From: Hyphomicrobiales bacterium
GTDB taxonomy: Bacteria; Pseudomonadota; Alphaproteobacteria; Rhizobiales; Ancalomicrobiaceae
Assembly (NCBI GenBank): GCA_021286855.1
Contig: JAJTBO010000007.1
Span: 1 to 64,000, forward strand
DNA length: 64,000 nucleotides
Reading direction: 5' to 3'
A model generated the notes under the pieces. The model made no database searches. It worked only from the letters and a program-made list of their open reading frames with translations, and was not told where the DNA came from. Both the position numbers and the translations under genes were made by a program. Below, one piece after another: positions 8,996 to 17,897 of the stretch; position 1 is the stretch's first letter, and every line of letters starts with the position of its first letter.

Positions 8996-10243
8996 ATGAC
9001 CGCATTCAAGTCCGATTTTCTGCGCGTCCTCTCCGAACGCGGCTTCATCCACCAGATCTCCGATCCGGAGGGTCTCGACGAAGCCTGTCGCACCGGGCAG
9101 GTCACCGCCTATATCGGCTTCGATGCGACCGCGCCGAGCCTGCACGCCGGTTCGCTGATCCAGATCATGATGTTGCACTGGATGCAGGAGACCGGCCATC
9201 GGCCGATCGCCCTGATGGGCGGCGGCACCACGATGATCGGCGATCCCTCCTTCAAGGACGAGGCCCGCAAGCTCCTCACCGTCGAGGACATCGACAAGAA
9301 TCTGGAGGGCATCAAGCGCGTCTTCTCGAAGTTCCTCGACTTCGAGAGCGGCCGCGCCCTGATGATCAACAACGCCGACTGGCTGCGCCACCTCAACTAC
9401 GTCGAGTTCCTGCGCGACGTCGGCCGCCACTTCTCGGTCAACAAGATGCTCAGCTACGACTCGGTCAAGCTGCGCCTCGACCGCGAGCAGTCGCTGTCCT
9501 TCCTCGAGTTCAACTACATGATCCTGCAGGGCTACGACTTCGTCGAGCTCTACCGCCGCACCGGCTGCACGCTGCAGATGGGCGGCTCCGATCAGTGGGG
9601 CAACATCGTCAACGGCATCGACCTCGGCCACAAGATGGAACGGGCCCAGTTCTTCGCCCTGACCTCGCCGCTGCTCACCACCTCGTCGGGCGCCAAGATG
9701 GGCAAGACCGCCTCCGGCGCGGTCTGGCTCGAGCCCGATCTCCTGAGCCCCTACGACTACTGGCAGTATTGGCGCAACACCGAGGACGCCGACGTCGGCC
9801 GCTTCTTCCGGCTCTACACCAAGCTGCCGATGGACGAGATCGCCCGTCTCGCCGCCCTCGGCGGGTCGGAGATCAACGAGGCCAAGAAGATCCTGGCGAC
9901 CGAGATCACCGCCCTCGTCCACGGCCGCGCCACGGCGGAGGCCGCCGCCGAGACCGCCCGCAAGACCTTCGAGGAAGGCGCGCTGGCGGCCGACCTGCCG
10001 ACGGTGGAGATCCCGCGCGATCGCCTCGCCGAGGGGCTGGGCGTGCTCGTCGCCTTCGTCGAGGCCGGCCTCGCCGGCTCCAACGGCGAAGCCCGCCGCG
10101 CCGTGTCCGGCGGCGCGCTGAAGGTCAACGACGTGCCCGTCTCCGACGACAAGCTGCGCCTCGGCCTCGGCGACCTGACCGGCGAGGGCGTGATCAAGCT
10201 CTCCCAGGGCAAAAAGAAGCACGTGCTGCTGAAGCCCGTCTGA
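8996..10243 (+). CDS. tyrS: Tyrosyl-tRNA synthetase
   Basis: Class Ic aminoacyl-tRNA synthetase that charges tRNA-Tyr. The 415-residue protein starts [17 protein letters not shown]. The HIGH-equivalent is His50 in SLHAGSL, after the tyrosine-adenylate loop YIGFDATAP. The KMSKS-equivalent is KMGKT at 234-238. An S4-like RNA-binding domain occupies the C-terminal 70 residues or so. It belongs to the TyrRS group with the LHAGSL/KMGKT pair usual in alphaproteobacteria. A short spacer of about 100 bases separates it from divergent anmK. Confidence 0.97.
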   Translation: MTAFKSDFLRVLSERGFIHQISDPEGLDEACRTGQVTAYIGFDATAPSLHAGSLIQIMMLHWMQETGHRPIALMGGGTTMIGDPSFKDEARKLLTVEDIDKNLEGIKRVFSKFLDFESGRALMINNADWLRHLNYVEFLRDVGRHFSVNKMLSYDSVKLRLDREQSLSFLEFNYMILQGYDFVELYRRTGCTLQMGGSDQWGNIVNGIDLGHKMERAQFFALTSPLLTTSSGAKMGKTASGAVWLEPDLLSPYDYWQYWRNTEDADVGRFFRLYTKLPMDEIARLAALGGSEINEAKKILATEITALVHGRATAEAAAETARKTFEEGALAADLPTVEIPRDRLAEGLGVLVAFVEAGLAGSNGEARRAVSGGALKVNDVPVSDDKLRLGLGDLTGEGVIKLSQGKKKHVLLKPV

Positions 10244-10301
10244 GAGATCCGGGTCGGCGGCGCGCCGCCGGCTCCGCCTCGCGGACGCGAAGGACGAAGC
10301 G

Positions 10302-10655
10302 ATGTCGGACGGCATGCTCTGGACCGGCGACTTCTGGGCCTTCGCCGATCGCCTCCTCGCCGAGCATCGATTGGTGATCGACCGGCCGAAGGGCTCGCGC
10401 CATCCCCGCCACCCGGACTACGTCTATCCGCTCGACTACGGCTTCCTCGAAGGGACGAGCGGCGGCGACGGGGCCGAGATCGACGTCTGGCGCGGCTCGG
10501 GCGCCGCGCGTGTCGTCGGCGTCTTCGCCACGCTCGATCCCATCAAGCGCGACGCCGAAGTGAAGCTCGCCGTCGGCCTCGAACCGGACGAGATCGCGGT
10601 CGTCTCCGCCGCGATGAACCGCCTGATGCGGGCGCTGTGGATCCCGCGCCCTTGA
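10302..10655 (+). CDS. Short inorganic pyrophosphatase-like protein, catalytic Asp missing
   Basis: The 117-residue protein resembles the core of family I soluble pyrophosphatases: YPLDYGFLEGT followed by a metal-binding segment GGDGAEIDV, then LDPIKRDAEVKL. Aligned by eye with E. coli Ppa, Asp65 = Asp56, Asp70 = Asp61, Asp97 = Asp79 and Asp102 = Asp84 are kept. Asp67, which helps activate the attacking water, is Ala58 (DGAEID for DGDPVD). The protein is also about 60 residues shorter than Ppa, so true pyrophosphatase activity is doubtful. It follows tyrS by 58 bases and may share its transcript; aminoacylation releases pyrophosphate, which makes the pairing suggestive. An alternative is a nucleotide- or metal-binding relative. 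Confidence 0.75.
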   Translation: MSDGMLWTGDFWAFADRLLAEHRLVIDRPKGSRHPRHPDYVYPLDYGFLEGTSGGDGAEIDVWRGSGAARVVGVFATLDPIKRDAEVKLAVGLEPDEIAVVSAAMNRLMRALWIPRP

Positions 10656-10840
10656 TTCCGCCCCTTTGCGAGGTTAGAGCTTCGTCCACGGTCGGCAGTC
10701 ACCGAGGCGTCGCCACCCCGCGAGGGGCAAGCTGAACCTGCCGAAACTACCGAGATCCGACACGTTTCCCTCGTGCCGCATCGACAAGGGCGACCATCGA
10801 AGTCCGTTCGGACCCGCGGCACATCGCACGAGGATGAGCG

Positions 10841-11386
10841 ATGTCCAGAACCCCCTTGCCCTTCGCCGTCGACGACGTCTCCGCTTTCGCCCGCGCCCTC
10901 GCCGGCGAACTCGCCGACCATCCCGACCGTCCCGGTCACGTCGACCTGCTCAACATGCTCGCCCGCGCCGGCGGCCATCGCAATTGGCAGCATTTCCGGG
11001 CGGCCACCGAAGCCATGGCGCGTCTCGAACGACCAGCGCCCCGCCCGGTTCCCGTCGATACCGCACGGCTCACTCGGATCGTCCGCTATTTCGACGAAAC
11101 CGGCCGTCTGATCCGTTGGCCCGGCAAGGCGAGCCACCGGCCCGACTGCCTTTGGGTGATGTGGTCGCGTCTCCCGGCCCGCGCCGTCCTGCACGAGCGC
11201 GAGATCAACGCCCGCCTCGCCGAGGAACACCGGTTCGGCGATCACGCTCTGCTGCGACGGGAACTCGTCGACGGCGGCTGGATGACGCGCACGCCGGACG
11301 GACGCGAATACCGACGTCTGGAGAAGGCCCCACCGCCCGAGGCGGTCGCCCTGATCCGCCTGCTCGCGGCCCGAAGCTCCGCCTGA
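10841..11386 (+). CDS. DUF2087 domain-containing protein
   Basis: The 181-residue protein of unknown biochemical role. The C-terminal half (about 75-168) is a DUF2087 domain: RIVRYFDETGRLIRWPGKAS, then REINARLAEEHRFGDHALLR-like text and the closing DGREYRR motif. Such domains are usually linked to small transcriptional regulators and are thought to bind nucleic acid. The N-terminal part contains LLNMLARAGGHRNWQHFRA, a short helical motif also found at the start of some glyoxalase-fold proteins. The ribosome-binding site GAGG lies close upstream. No operon partner is evident: the genes to the right run the other way. Confidence 0.82.
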   Translation: MSRTPLPFAVDDVSAFARALAGELADHPDRPGHVDLLNMLARAGGHRNWQHFRAATEAMARLERPAPRPVPVDTARLTRIVRYFDETGRLIRWPGKASHRPDCLWVMWSRLPARAVLHEREINARLAEEHRFGDHALLRRELVDGGWMTRTPDGREYRRLEKAPPPEAVALIRLLAARSSA

Positions 11387-11416
11387 ACCGAAGAACCGCC
11401 CTGCGACCGGCGCGCC

Positions 11417-12529
11417 TCACCGGCGCGCCGGTTCCGGCTCCGCGCCGGCCAATCCGCGTTCGTCGATCGACACCGCCTTGATCAGGGCCGAGACGGCGTC
11501 GCCCACCGACAGGCCCAGCGCGTCGAACCCGAGCCGCGTCACATAGGCGTGCAGCTTCTCGCCGCCGTCGAGCGCCAGCGTCACCAGCGCGAACGGACCG
11601 CCGTCGGCGACCACCTTCTCGATCCGCCCGGTGAGCGCGGTGCGCACGCTCGTCTCCGACCCGCGCGCCCGGGCCAGCGTCACCTCGGTCGCCCCGACCG
11701 TCAGCCGTTGCGCCCCCCCGATCGGCCCGAGCCGCCCCGGCACGACGATGCGGCCGGCCGGATGTTCGATCGTCGTCACGTCATAGGCGGCATCGACCGC
11801 CGCGATCCGGCCGGTCAGGATCGACACCGCCTCGAACCGCTCGATCGACGTCGCCACCCGCGTCGGCGACAACACCTCCGCCGGCGCGCCGACGCCGGCC
11901 ACTTCGCCCTTCTCCATCTTCACCACCGTCGAGGCGAGCCGCGCCACCTCCTCGACCGAATGCGACACGTAGAGGATCGGAATGGCGAAGGCGTCGCGCA
12001 GATGTTCGATGAAGGGCAGGATCTCCAGCTTGCGGCTCTCGTCGAGCGCGGCGAGCGGCTCGTCCATCAACAGGAGGTCCGGCGAGGTGAGCAGGGCCCG
12101 GCCGATCGCCACCCGTTGACGCTCGCCGCCCGACAGCGTCGCCGGCCGCCGCGCCAGGAGATGGCCGATGCCGAGCACCTCGACCACCCTCGCCTGCTCG
12201 ACCCGTCGCGCCGCCCGCGGCGTGAAGAAGCGGCCATAGGCGAGATTGCCGGCGACCGAGAGATGCGGAAAGAGCTGCGCGTCCTGGAAGACGAGGCCGA
12301 TGCGCCGACGATGCGCCGGCAGGCGGACGCCCCGTTCGGTGTCGACCAGGACCGTCGCGCCGAGCGCGATCCGGCCGCGATCCGGCCGCTCCAGTCCGGC
12401 GACGAGCCGGATCACCGTCGTCTTGCCGCAGCCCGACGGGCCGAACAGCGCCGTGATCCCCGCCCCGCCGGTAAAGGCGGCGCGGAGCGTGAAGTCGGAG
12501 CGGGCGAGCGCGACGTCGACCTCGATCAT
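11417..12529 (-). CDS. modC: Molybdate ABC transporter ATP-binding protein
   Basis: ATPase of the molybdate importer, attached to the cytoplasmic face of the membrane. In 370 residues it shows Walker A GPSGCGKTT at 30-38, the Q-loop near FQDAQLFPHL, the signature LSGGERQRVAIGRAL from 132, and Walker B LLLMDEP at 152-158. A C-terminal TOBE/molbindin-type domain at about 290-360 is the feature that marks ModC, where it senses oxyanion. Its start overlaps the modB stop by 4 bases (ATGA), so translation is coupled. The start fits MIEVDVALARSDF. No periplasmic binding protein gene (modA) is next to it. Tungstate or sulfate transport is less likely given the mop gene upstream. Confidence 0.94.
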   Translation of the reverse strand: MIEVDVALARSDFTLRAAFTGGAGITALFGPSGCGKTTVIRLVAGLERPDRGRIALGATVLVDTERGVRLPAHRRRIGLVFQDAQLFPHLSVAGNLAYGRFFTPRAARRVEQARVVEVLGIGHLLARRPATLSGGERQRVAIGRALLTSPDLLLMDEPLAALDESRKLEILPFIEHLRDAFAIPILYVSHSVEEVARLASTVVKMEKGEVAGVGAPAEVLSPTRVATSIERFEAVSILTGRIAAVDAAYDVTTIEHPAGRIVVPGRLGPIGGAQRLTVGATEVTLARARGSETSVRTALTGRIEKVVADGGPFALVTLALDGGEKLHAYVTRLGFDALGLSVGDAVSALIKAVSIDERGLAGAEPEPARR

Positions 12530-13215
12530 CCGCCCACCCCCGGCCGCCCGGCCCGTCGGACCGCGATCTCGGAGGCGACCAACGCGCCGAAGGCGAGCAC
12601 GGCGGCGACCAGCGACAGCTTCAGCGCCCCGAAGTCGCCGCCCGGCGTCTGCGTATAGGTGTAGATCGCCGCCGGGATGGTCTGCGTCTGACCGGGAATG
12701 TTGGAGACGAAGGTAATCGTCGCGCCGAATTCGCCGAGCGCCTTGGCGAAGGCGAGCACCGCTCCGGCCGCGATGCCGCGCGCCGCCAGCGGCAGCGTGA
12801 CGGTGGCGAAGACCCAGAGCGGCGGCGCGCCGAGCGAGGCGGCGGCCTGCTCGATCCGTTCGTCGATCGCCTCGATCGACAGCCGGATCGCCCGGACCAT
12901 CAACGGAAAGCCCATCACGGCGGCGGCGAGCGCCGCGCCGGTCCAGCGGAACGAGAAGACGAGGCCGAAATGCTCGGCGAGGAACGCCCCGATCGGCGCG
13001 CGCCGGCCGAAGGTCAGGAGCAGCAGCCAACCGGTGACCACCGGCGGCAGCACCAGCGGCAGATGGACGAGCCCGTCGACCAGCGCCTTGCCCGGAAACC
13101 GGCCGCGCGCCAGAAGCCATGCGACCGCGATCGCCACCGGCAGCGATGCGACCGTCGCGATCGCCCCGACCTTCAGCGACAGCGCGATCGCCGTCCATTC
13201 CTGCGCCGTGAACAC
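12526..13215 (-). CDS. modB: Molybdate ABC transporter permease
   Basis: Membrane channel subunit of the molybdate importer. The 229-residue protein has five or six membrane helices (for example ALSLKVGAIATVASLPVAI near residue 11) and the EAA loop that docks onto ModC, seen as AAASLGAPPLWVFATVTLP at about 125-143. Length and motif match ModB of Rhizobiales. It is the first of two overlapping genes, modB-modC, with mop upstream by about 60 bases on the same strand. Confidence 0.94.
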   Translation of the reverse strand: MFTAQEWTAIALSLKVGAIATVASLPVAIAVAWLLARGRFPGKALVDGLVHLPLVLPPVVTGWLLLLTFGRRAPIGAFLAEHFGLVFSFRWTGAALAAAVMGFPLMVRAIRLSIEAIDERIEQAAASLGAPPLWVFATVTLPLAARGIAAGAVLAFAKALGEFGATITFVSNIPGQTQTIPAAIYTYTQTPGGDFGALKLSLVAAVLAFGALVASEIAVRRAGRPGVGG

Positions 13216-13276
13216 CCGCGCTGCCTCCCTCGCCGGGGAACCGGTCGGGCGATCATTCTCGCCCGACCGTCCGGGA

Positions 13277-13486
13277 TCACTCCACGCCGATCATCACGTC
13301 CGAGGACTTGATGATCACGGTCGCCTTCACGCCGGCGGCGAGCCCGAGCTCCTTCGCCGATTCGTTGGTGATCGCGGCGGTGACGACGTTGCCGCCGCCG
13401 ATGTCGACGCCGACATGCGCGGTGGTGGCGCCCAGGGTCACCGAAACGACGGTGCCCACGATCTGATTGCGAGCGGAAATCTTCAT
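13277..13486 (-). CDS. mop: Molbindin (TOBE-domain molybdate-binding protein)
   Basis: A 69-residue cytoplasmic protein made of a single TOBE/Mop domain: KISARNQIVGTVVSVTLG, then VVTAAITNESAKELGL and KATVIIKSSDVMIGV. Molbindins assemble into rings that bind molybdate at subunit interfaces and buffer the intracellular pool. The start was set at MKISARNQ, with a GGAGA ribosome-binding site; an upstream in-frame start adds 12 residues outside the domain. It lies immediately upstream of modBC on the same strand and is probably the first gene of that operon. Diazotrophs often carry such a protein to supply FeMo-cofactor synthesis, which fits the nifA in this window. Confidence 0.93.
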   Translation of the reverse strand: MKISARNQIVGTVVSVTLGATTAHVGVDIGGGNVVTAAITNESAKELGLAAGVKATVIIKSSDVMIGVE

Positions 13487-13562
13487 GATTCGGTTCTCCG
13501 AGAGATCAGAGCGCCTCCCCACGATGCTCGGCGCGTCTTCTTCTCCGGCGAGACGAGACGAG

Positions 13563-13587
13563 CGTCATGTAAAAATTATGCACAACG
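13563..13587 (-). promoter_or_regulatory. Candidate Mo-box upstream of mop-modBC
   Basis: An A+T-rich imperfect dyad (CGTCATGTAAA and TATGCACAACG, sharing CGTNNTGNA on both arms) lies about 77 bases upstream of the mop start, in an otherwise G+C-rich spacer. Its position suits an operator for a ModE/MopA-type molybdate regulator, whose sites are A+T-rich dyads. The match is by eye and weak. Confidence 0.3.
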
Positions 13588-13606
13588 AGGGGAGCCTGTA
13601 CAGACC

Positions 13607-16600
13607 TCAACGCCGAGCGCCGCGATCGGCGAGCGCCGCGAGGGTCGCGGCCGCCCGCGGCGTCGTCAGGAGCTCCTCGACCCCGACCGACAGACGCCGC
13701 CGCCAGTTCGGCCGCTCCCGATCGGTGCCGGGCAGGTTGAGCCGCTCGACCTCACCGGAGAGGTCGTCGGTCTGGACCAGCGCCAGCATCGACCGCCCTT
13801 CGGCCGCCCAGCCGTGGATCGCCGCGACGACCGCGTCGTCGAGCGCCTCCGGCAGCTCGCCGCCGTAGACGTCGCGCGGCAGTTGGCCGCTCGCGATCAG
13901 CGTGTCGACCAGGATCCGCTTCTCCCGCGCCCGCGCCGCGCGCGCCGTCTCGTTCACCGCCACGCTCGTTCGGCCGAGCCGCAGATCCTCGGCGAGATCC
14001 TCGCCCGTCCACCAGCCGGCGAGCGTGGCGAGATCGTGCGAGCCGACGACCGCCGTGCCGAGCGCCGGATAGTGCTTCGGCGAGCGGAACCCCTCGCCTT
14101 CACGCTCGAACCAGACCACCTGATAGGACAGCACCTTGGCCTCGGCCATCCGTTCGCGGAAGCCCCACGGCACCGTGCCGAGATCCTCGCCGACGACGAC
14201 GCAGCCGGCGCGCCGGCTCTCCAGCGTCAACTGGCCGATCAGATCTTCGAACGGTTGATCGACATAGGCCCCTTCCGACCCCCGCGCCCCGTCCGGCACC
14301 ACGAACAGACGCCGAAGACCGAGCACATGGTCGATCCGGAGCGCTCCCGCGTGCGCCATATTGGCCCGGATCAGCTCGGCGAAGGGCGCGTGGCCGAGCC
14401 GGGCGCTCTCGACCGGGTTGAGCGGCGGCAGCGACCAGACCTGCCCGTCGACCGCGAAGGGATCGGGCGGCGCGCCGACCGAGACGCGATGCATCAGCCG
14501 CGCCCCCGCCCCCCAGGCCTCGGCCCCGTCCGGAGCGCAGCCGACGGCGAGATCGCGGTAGTAGCCGAGCGCGAGCCCGGCGTCGCGCGCCGTCGCCGCA
14601 GCCTCGCCCAGCTGCCGGTCGGCGAGCCACTGCTGGAACAGCGACAGCCGCACCGCACGGGCGTGCCGAGCGGCGAAACCGACGACGCCGGGGGCGTCGG
14701 CATGGGCGAGATCGGCGGGAAACCCGCTCGCCGTCGTCGCCCCGGTCACCGCGGCGATCGCTTCGAAGGTGGCGAACCTCGCCAAGGCCTCGCCGCCGCG
14801 GGCGACGAAGGCGTCGAACTCGCCGAGGAGCGGATTGCGGCCGGCCGCCGCGAGATCTTCGAAGGCGGCGAAGGCGGCGCGCAACACGCCCGATTTCGCC
14901 GCCCACACGGCGGTGTAGTCGACGTGGCTCAGCCCCTGCAGCCGCAACGCCTCCGACACCGCGCGCGGCAGCTCCATCCCGACGCCGCCCGCCAGCGGCG
15001 CGGGCAGACGCGTCACGTCGATGAACATCGGATCGAGGAACCGCCGGTCCGACGGCGAATAGGGGCTCGCCCGCTCCCGATCGCCGGGGAAGAGCGCGTG
15101 CAACGGATTGAGCCCGATCGTCGCCGCGCCGGCCGCGCCCGCCTTCTCCGCCAACATCGACAGCGTCGTGAAGTCGCCGATGCCCTGATCGGCGGCGTGG
15201 CGCAGCGCATAGAGATGCGCCGACAGGCCCCACAGCCGGCGTCCTTCGCCGCCGATCGGCAGATGGCAGGTCGCCGGCGCCACGGTGAGCGCCGTCGTCG
15301 CCCCGATCCCTTCGATCCGCAGCCGATGCCGCCCGATCGGCAGCTCCGGCAGGCGAACGAAGCGCCGCTCGTAGACCCGCCCGTCCGCGCCGGTGATCGT
15401 CTCGACCCGCCCCTCGCCCGGCTCGACCGTCACCGCGCGGACGTCTCCGTCTTCGAGCTCGACCACGACGCGCAGCCGCCCGCCGCCGAGCGCCGTCGCT
15501 CCGCCGATCGAGATCTCGCGCAAGCCCCCCTCGAACAGCGTCGCCGCCATCGGCAGCGGCCGCCGCGCCGTCTCCTCGGCCAGGCGCTCGAGACTGTCGC
15601 GCGCCTCGCCCAACGTCGCCGCCGGCAGCCCCATCGCCGCCAGGATCGCCCGTTTGGCGTCGTCGCCGACGGCGTGATTGCCGCCCGAGAGATCCCACCA
15701 GTCCGGCGCGATCCCCGCGGCGCGGGCGAGCCCGTCGAGCGCCAGCGGATCGACCGGTCGCGCCCGGTGGTCGTCCGGGGCCGGCTCCTCGACGTAGATC
15801 GTCACCGACCGACCGTCGACGGCGAACTTGGCGCTGGCGAAGCCCTCCCGATCGGGATGGGCGCTGTCGAGCTCGAGCCGCCAGGCCATGCCCGGCCGCG
15901 CCGACGGCGGCGTGAACACCGCCGGCCGCGGATCGACGGACAGCGCCACCATCACTCGATCGACGCCGGTGGCGGTCTCCACCGCCATCACCGCAACGAG
16001 GCGATAATTCTCCGGATCGTGCCAGTCGCCGTGGCCGAACGGCGCGCCGTCGAAGCGCCGCCATTCGAGGTCGACGACGCCGCTGTCGCCGATCGCCCCG
16101 CCGGTCGGCGGCCGCCCGTCGGCGAAGGCCGGATGCGCCTTGCGCAGCCGCGCCAATCGCGCCGTGAAGTCGATCAGGTCCTGATCGGCCCCGGCCCAAT
16201 CGAACCACGAGATCTCGTTGTCCTGGGCATAGGCGTTGTTGTTGCCCCGCTGCGTGCGTCCGGCCTCGTCGCCCATCGACAGCATCGGCGCGCCACGCGA
16301 CGTCATCAGCGTCGCCAGCAGCGCCCGGACGTCGCGCGCCCGCGCCGCGCGGACATGGACGTCGTCGCTCGGCCCTTCGACGCCGTGGTTCCAGGAATTG
16401 TTGGCGTCGGTCCCGTCGCGATTGGCCTCGCCGTTCGCCTCGTTGTGCTTGTGGGCGTAGGCGACGAGGTCGGCGAGGGTGAAACCGTCGTGCGCGGTGA
16501 TGAAGTTGAGCGAATCCGACGTCGCCCGATGTCGGCCGGCGAAGACGTCGGTCGAGCCGGCGAACCGCGTCGCCACCTCGCCGACGATGCCCTGATCGCC

Positions 16601-17830
16601 GCGCCAGAACCGCCGCATCGTATCGCGCCACCGGTCGTTCCACTCCGGCCAACCGGCCGGAAACGCGCCCAGCCGATAGCCGCCCGGCCCGATGTCCCAG
16701 GGTTCGGCGACGTGGATCAGATCGCGTAAGGAGGGATCGCTGCGCAGCGCCGTCAGGATCGGCGCGTCCGGGTCGAAGCCTTTCGCCCGTCGTCCGAGCG
16801 CCGTCGCCAGATCGTAGCGGAAGCCGTCGAAGCCGCCGACCTCGGCCGCATGGCGGAGCGCGTCGAGCCCGAGCCGCGCGACGTCGGCCCGATCGAGCGC
16901 CAGCCCGTTGCCGCAACCCGAATCGTCGACGTAGCGCGAGGGATCGTCGGCGCGCAGCCGATACCACAGCGCGTTGTCGAAACCGCGGAAGGCGATCGTC
17001 GGGCCGAGATGATCGCTCTCGCCGGTGTGGTTGAGGACGACGTCGAGGATCACCTGGATCCCGGCCGCATGCAGCGCGTCGACCGCCGCGCGCACCTCCG
17101 CCCAGCCGCCCGGCGCCAGCCGCGGATCGACCGCGAAGGGCGTGACCGGATTGTAGTTCCAATAGTTCGAGAGCCCGAGCGGCCCCAGATGCCGCTCGTC
17201 GATCCCCGCCCAGATCGGCATCAGCTCCAGCACGTTCACGCCGAGGCGAACGAGATGGCCGATCGCCGCCGGATGAGCGAGACCGGCGAAGGTGCCGCGG
17301 ATCTCTTCGGGGATGTCGGGATGCAGCTTGGTGAAGCCGCGGACGTGGCATTCGTAGACGATCCGTTCGCCCGCCGAAATCGTCGGTCGGACCGACGCCG
17401 GAAGCGGCTGCGCCGCCTCGACGATCGCCTTGGGGACGAAGGCCGCGCTGTCGGCGTCGTCGACCAGCGCGCCATGGATGCGCGCGTCGTAGAGGCTCCC
17501 GTGCATCCGGAACGGTCGATCGAGCCGCGTCGCGCGCGGGTCGACCAGAAGCTTCTGAGAGTTGAAGCGATGCCCCTCGGCCGGATCCCACGGCCCGTCG
17601 ACCCTGAGCCCGTAGCGCGCGCCCGGCGAAATCCCTTCGATCCGGCCGTGGAACACCGAGCCGGTCCGCCCGGTCAATCGAAACCGGCCGACTTCCGCGT
17701 CGTTTTCGTCGAAGAAACAGACGTCGACCGCCGTGCCATGTCGGCTGACCACCGCGATGTTGACGCCGTTCCCGTCCCACGTCGCGCCGAGCGGCTCCGG
17801 CGCGCCCGCGCCGGTCTTCACTGCGATCAT
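13607..17830 (-). CDS. GlgX-MalQ fusion: glycogen debranching enzyme and 4-alpha-glucanotransferase
   Basis: A 1407-residue two-enzyme protein. Residues 1 to about 685 are a glycogen debranching enzyme (GlgX) with an N-terminal CBM48-like domain and a GH13 barrel: VILDVVLNHTGE, nucleophile Asp340 in GFRYDLA, acid/base Glu376 in VAEPWDIG, and Asp448 in TAHDGF. From about 690 on it is a GH77 amylomaltase (MalQ): LWGLSAHLYALR, ALRIDHVLGLRRL with the nucleophile Asp, VVGEDLG with the acid/base Glu, and GSHDLATLAGWW. The start follows GAGGGGGC; an upstream in-frame start adds 37 unrelated residues. It is the last gene of the glg operon. Debranching releases short maltooligosaccharides that MalQ can disproportionate, so the fusion couples two successive steps. 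Confidence 0.93.
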   Translation of the reverse strand: MIAVKTGAGAPEPLGATWDGNGVNIAVVSRHGTAVDVCFFDENDAEVGRFRLTGRTGSVFHGRIEGISPGARYGLRVDGPWDPAEGHRFNSQKLLVDPRATRLDRPFRMHGSLYDARIHGALVDDADSAAFVPKAIVEAAQPLPASVRPTISAGERIVYECHVRGFTKLHPDIPEEIRGTFAGLAHPAAIGHLVRLGVNVLELMPIWAGIDERHLGPLGLSNYWNYNPVTPFAVDPRLAPGGWAEVRAAVDALHAAGIQVILDVVLNHTGESDHLGPTIAFRGFDNALWYRLRADDPSRYVDDSGCGNGLALDRADVARLGLDALRHAAEVGGFDGFRYDLATALGRRAKGFDPDAPILTALRSDPSLRDLIHVAEPWDIGPGGYRLGAFPAGWPEWNDRWRDTMRRFWRGDQGIVGEVATRFAGSTDVFAGRHRATSDSLNFITAHDGFTLADLVAYAHKHNEANGEANRDGTDANNSWNHGVEGPSDDVHVRAARARDVRALLATLMTSRGAPMLSMGDEAGRTQRGNNNAYAQDNEISWFDWAGADQDLIDFTARLARLRKAHPAFADGRPPTGGAIGDSGVVDLEWRRFDGAPFGHGDWHDPENYRLVAVMAVETATGVDRVMVALSVDPRPAVFTPPSARPGMAWRLELDSAHPDREGFASAKFAVDGRSVTIYVEEPAPDDHRARPVDPLALDGLARAAGIAPDWWDLSGGNHAVGDDAKRAILAAMGLPAATLGEARDSLERLAEETARRPLPMAATLFEGGLREISIGGATALGGGRLRVVVELEDGDVRAVTVEPGEGRVETITGADGRVYERRFVRLPELPIGRHRLRIEGIGATTALTVAPATCHLPIGGEGRRLWGLSAHLYALRHAADQGIGDFTTLSMLAEKAGAAGAATIGLNPLHALFPGDRERASPYSPSDRRFLDPMFIDVTRLPAPLAGGVGMELPRAVSEALRLQGLSHVDYTAVWAAKSGVLRAAFAAFEDLAAAGRNPLLGEFDAFVARGGEALARFATFEAIAAVTGATTASGFPADLAHADAPGVVGFAARHARAVRLSLFQQWLADRQLGEAAATARDAGLALGYYRDLAVGCAPDGAEAWGAGARLMHRVSVGAPPDPFAVDGQVWSLPPLNPVESARLGHAPFAELIRANMAHAGALRIDHVLGLRRLFVVPDGARGSEGAYVDQPFEDLIGQLTLESRRAGCVVVGEDLGTVPWGFRERMAEAKVLSYQVVWFEREGEGFRSPKHYPALGTAVVGSHDLATLAGWWTGEDLAEDLRLGRTSVAVNETARAARAREKRILVDTLIASGQLPRDVYGGELPEALDDAVVAAIHGWAAEGRSMLALVQTDDLSGEVERLNLPGTDRERPNWRRRLSVGVEELLTTPRAAATLAALADRGARR

Positions 17831-17897
17831 GCCGTGCCCCCTCGGTTCCGCATGCCGGCCGTCGCCATCGCGCGAAACCGCCCCTGAGCGTATTGGA

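Noticed and set aside
10656-10840. Possible tRNA or small RNA between the pyrophosphatase-like gene and the DUF2087 gene
   Set aside because: No cloverleaf, no conserved T-arm sequence and no terminator hairpin could be found.
12698-16729. 1343-codon plus-strand frame opposite modB and glgX-malQ
   Set aside because: It crosses mod and glg genes in antisense and reads as Arg/Asp-rich text; a shadow of real genes.
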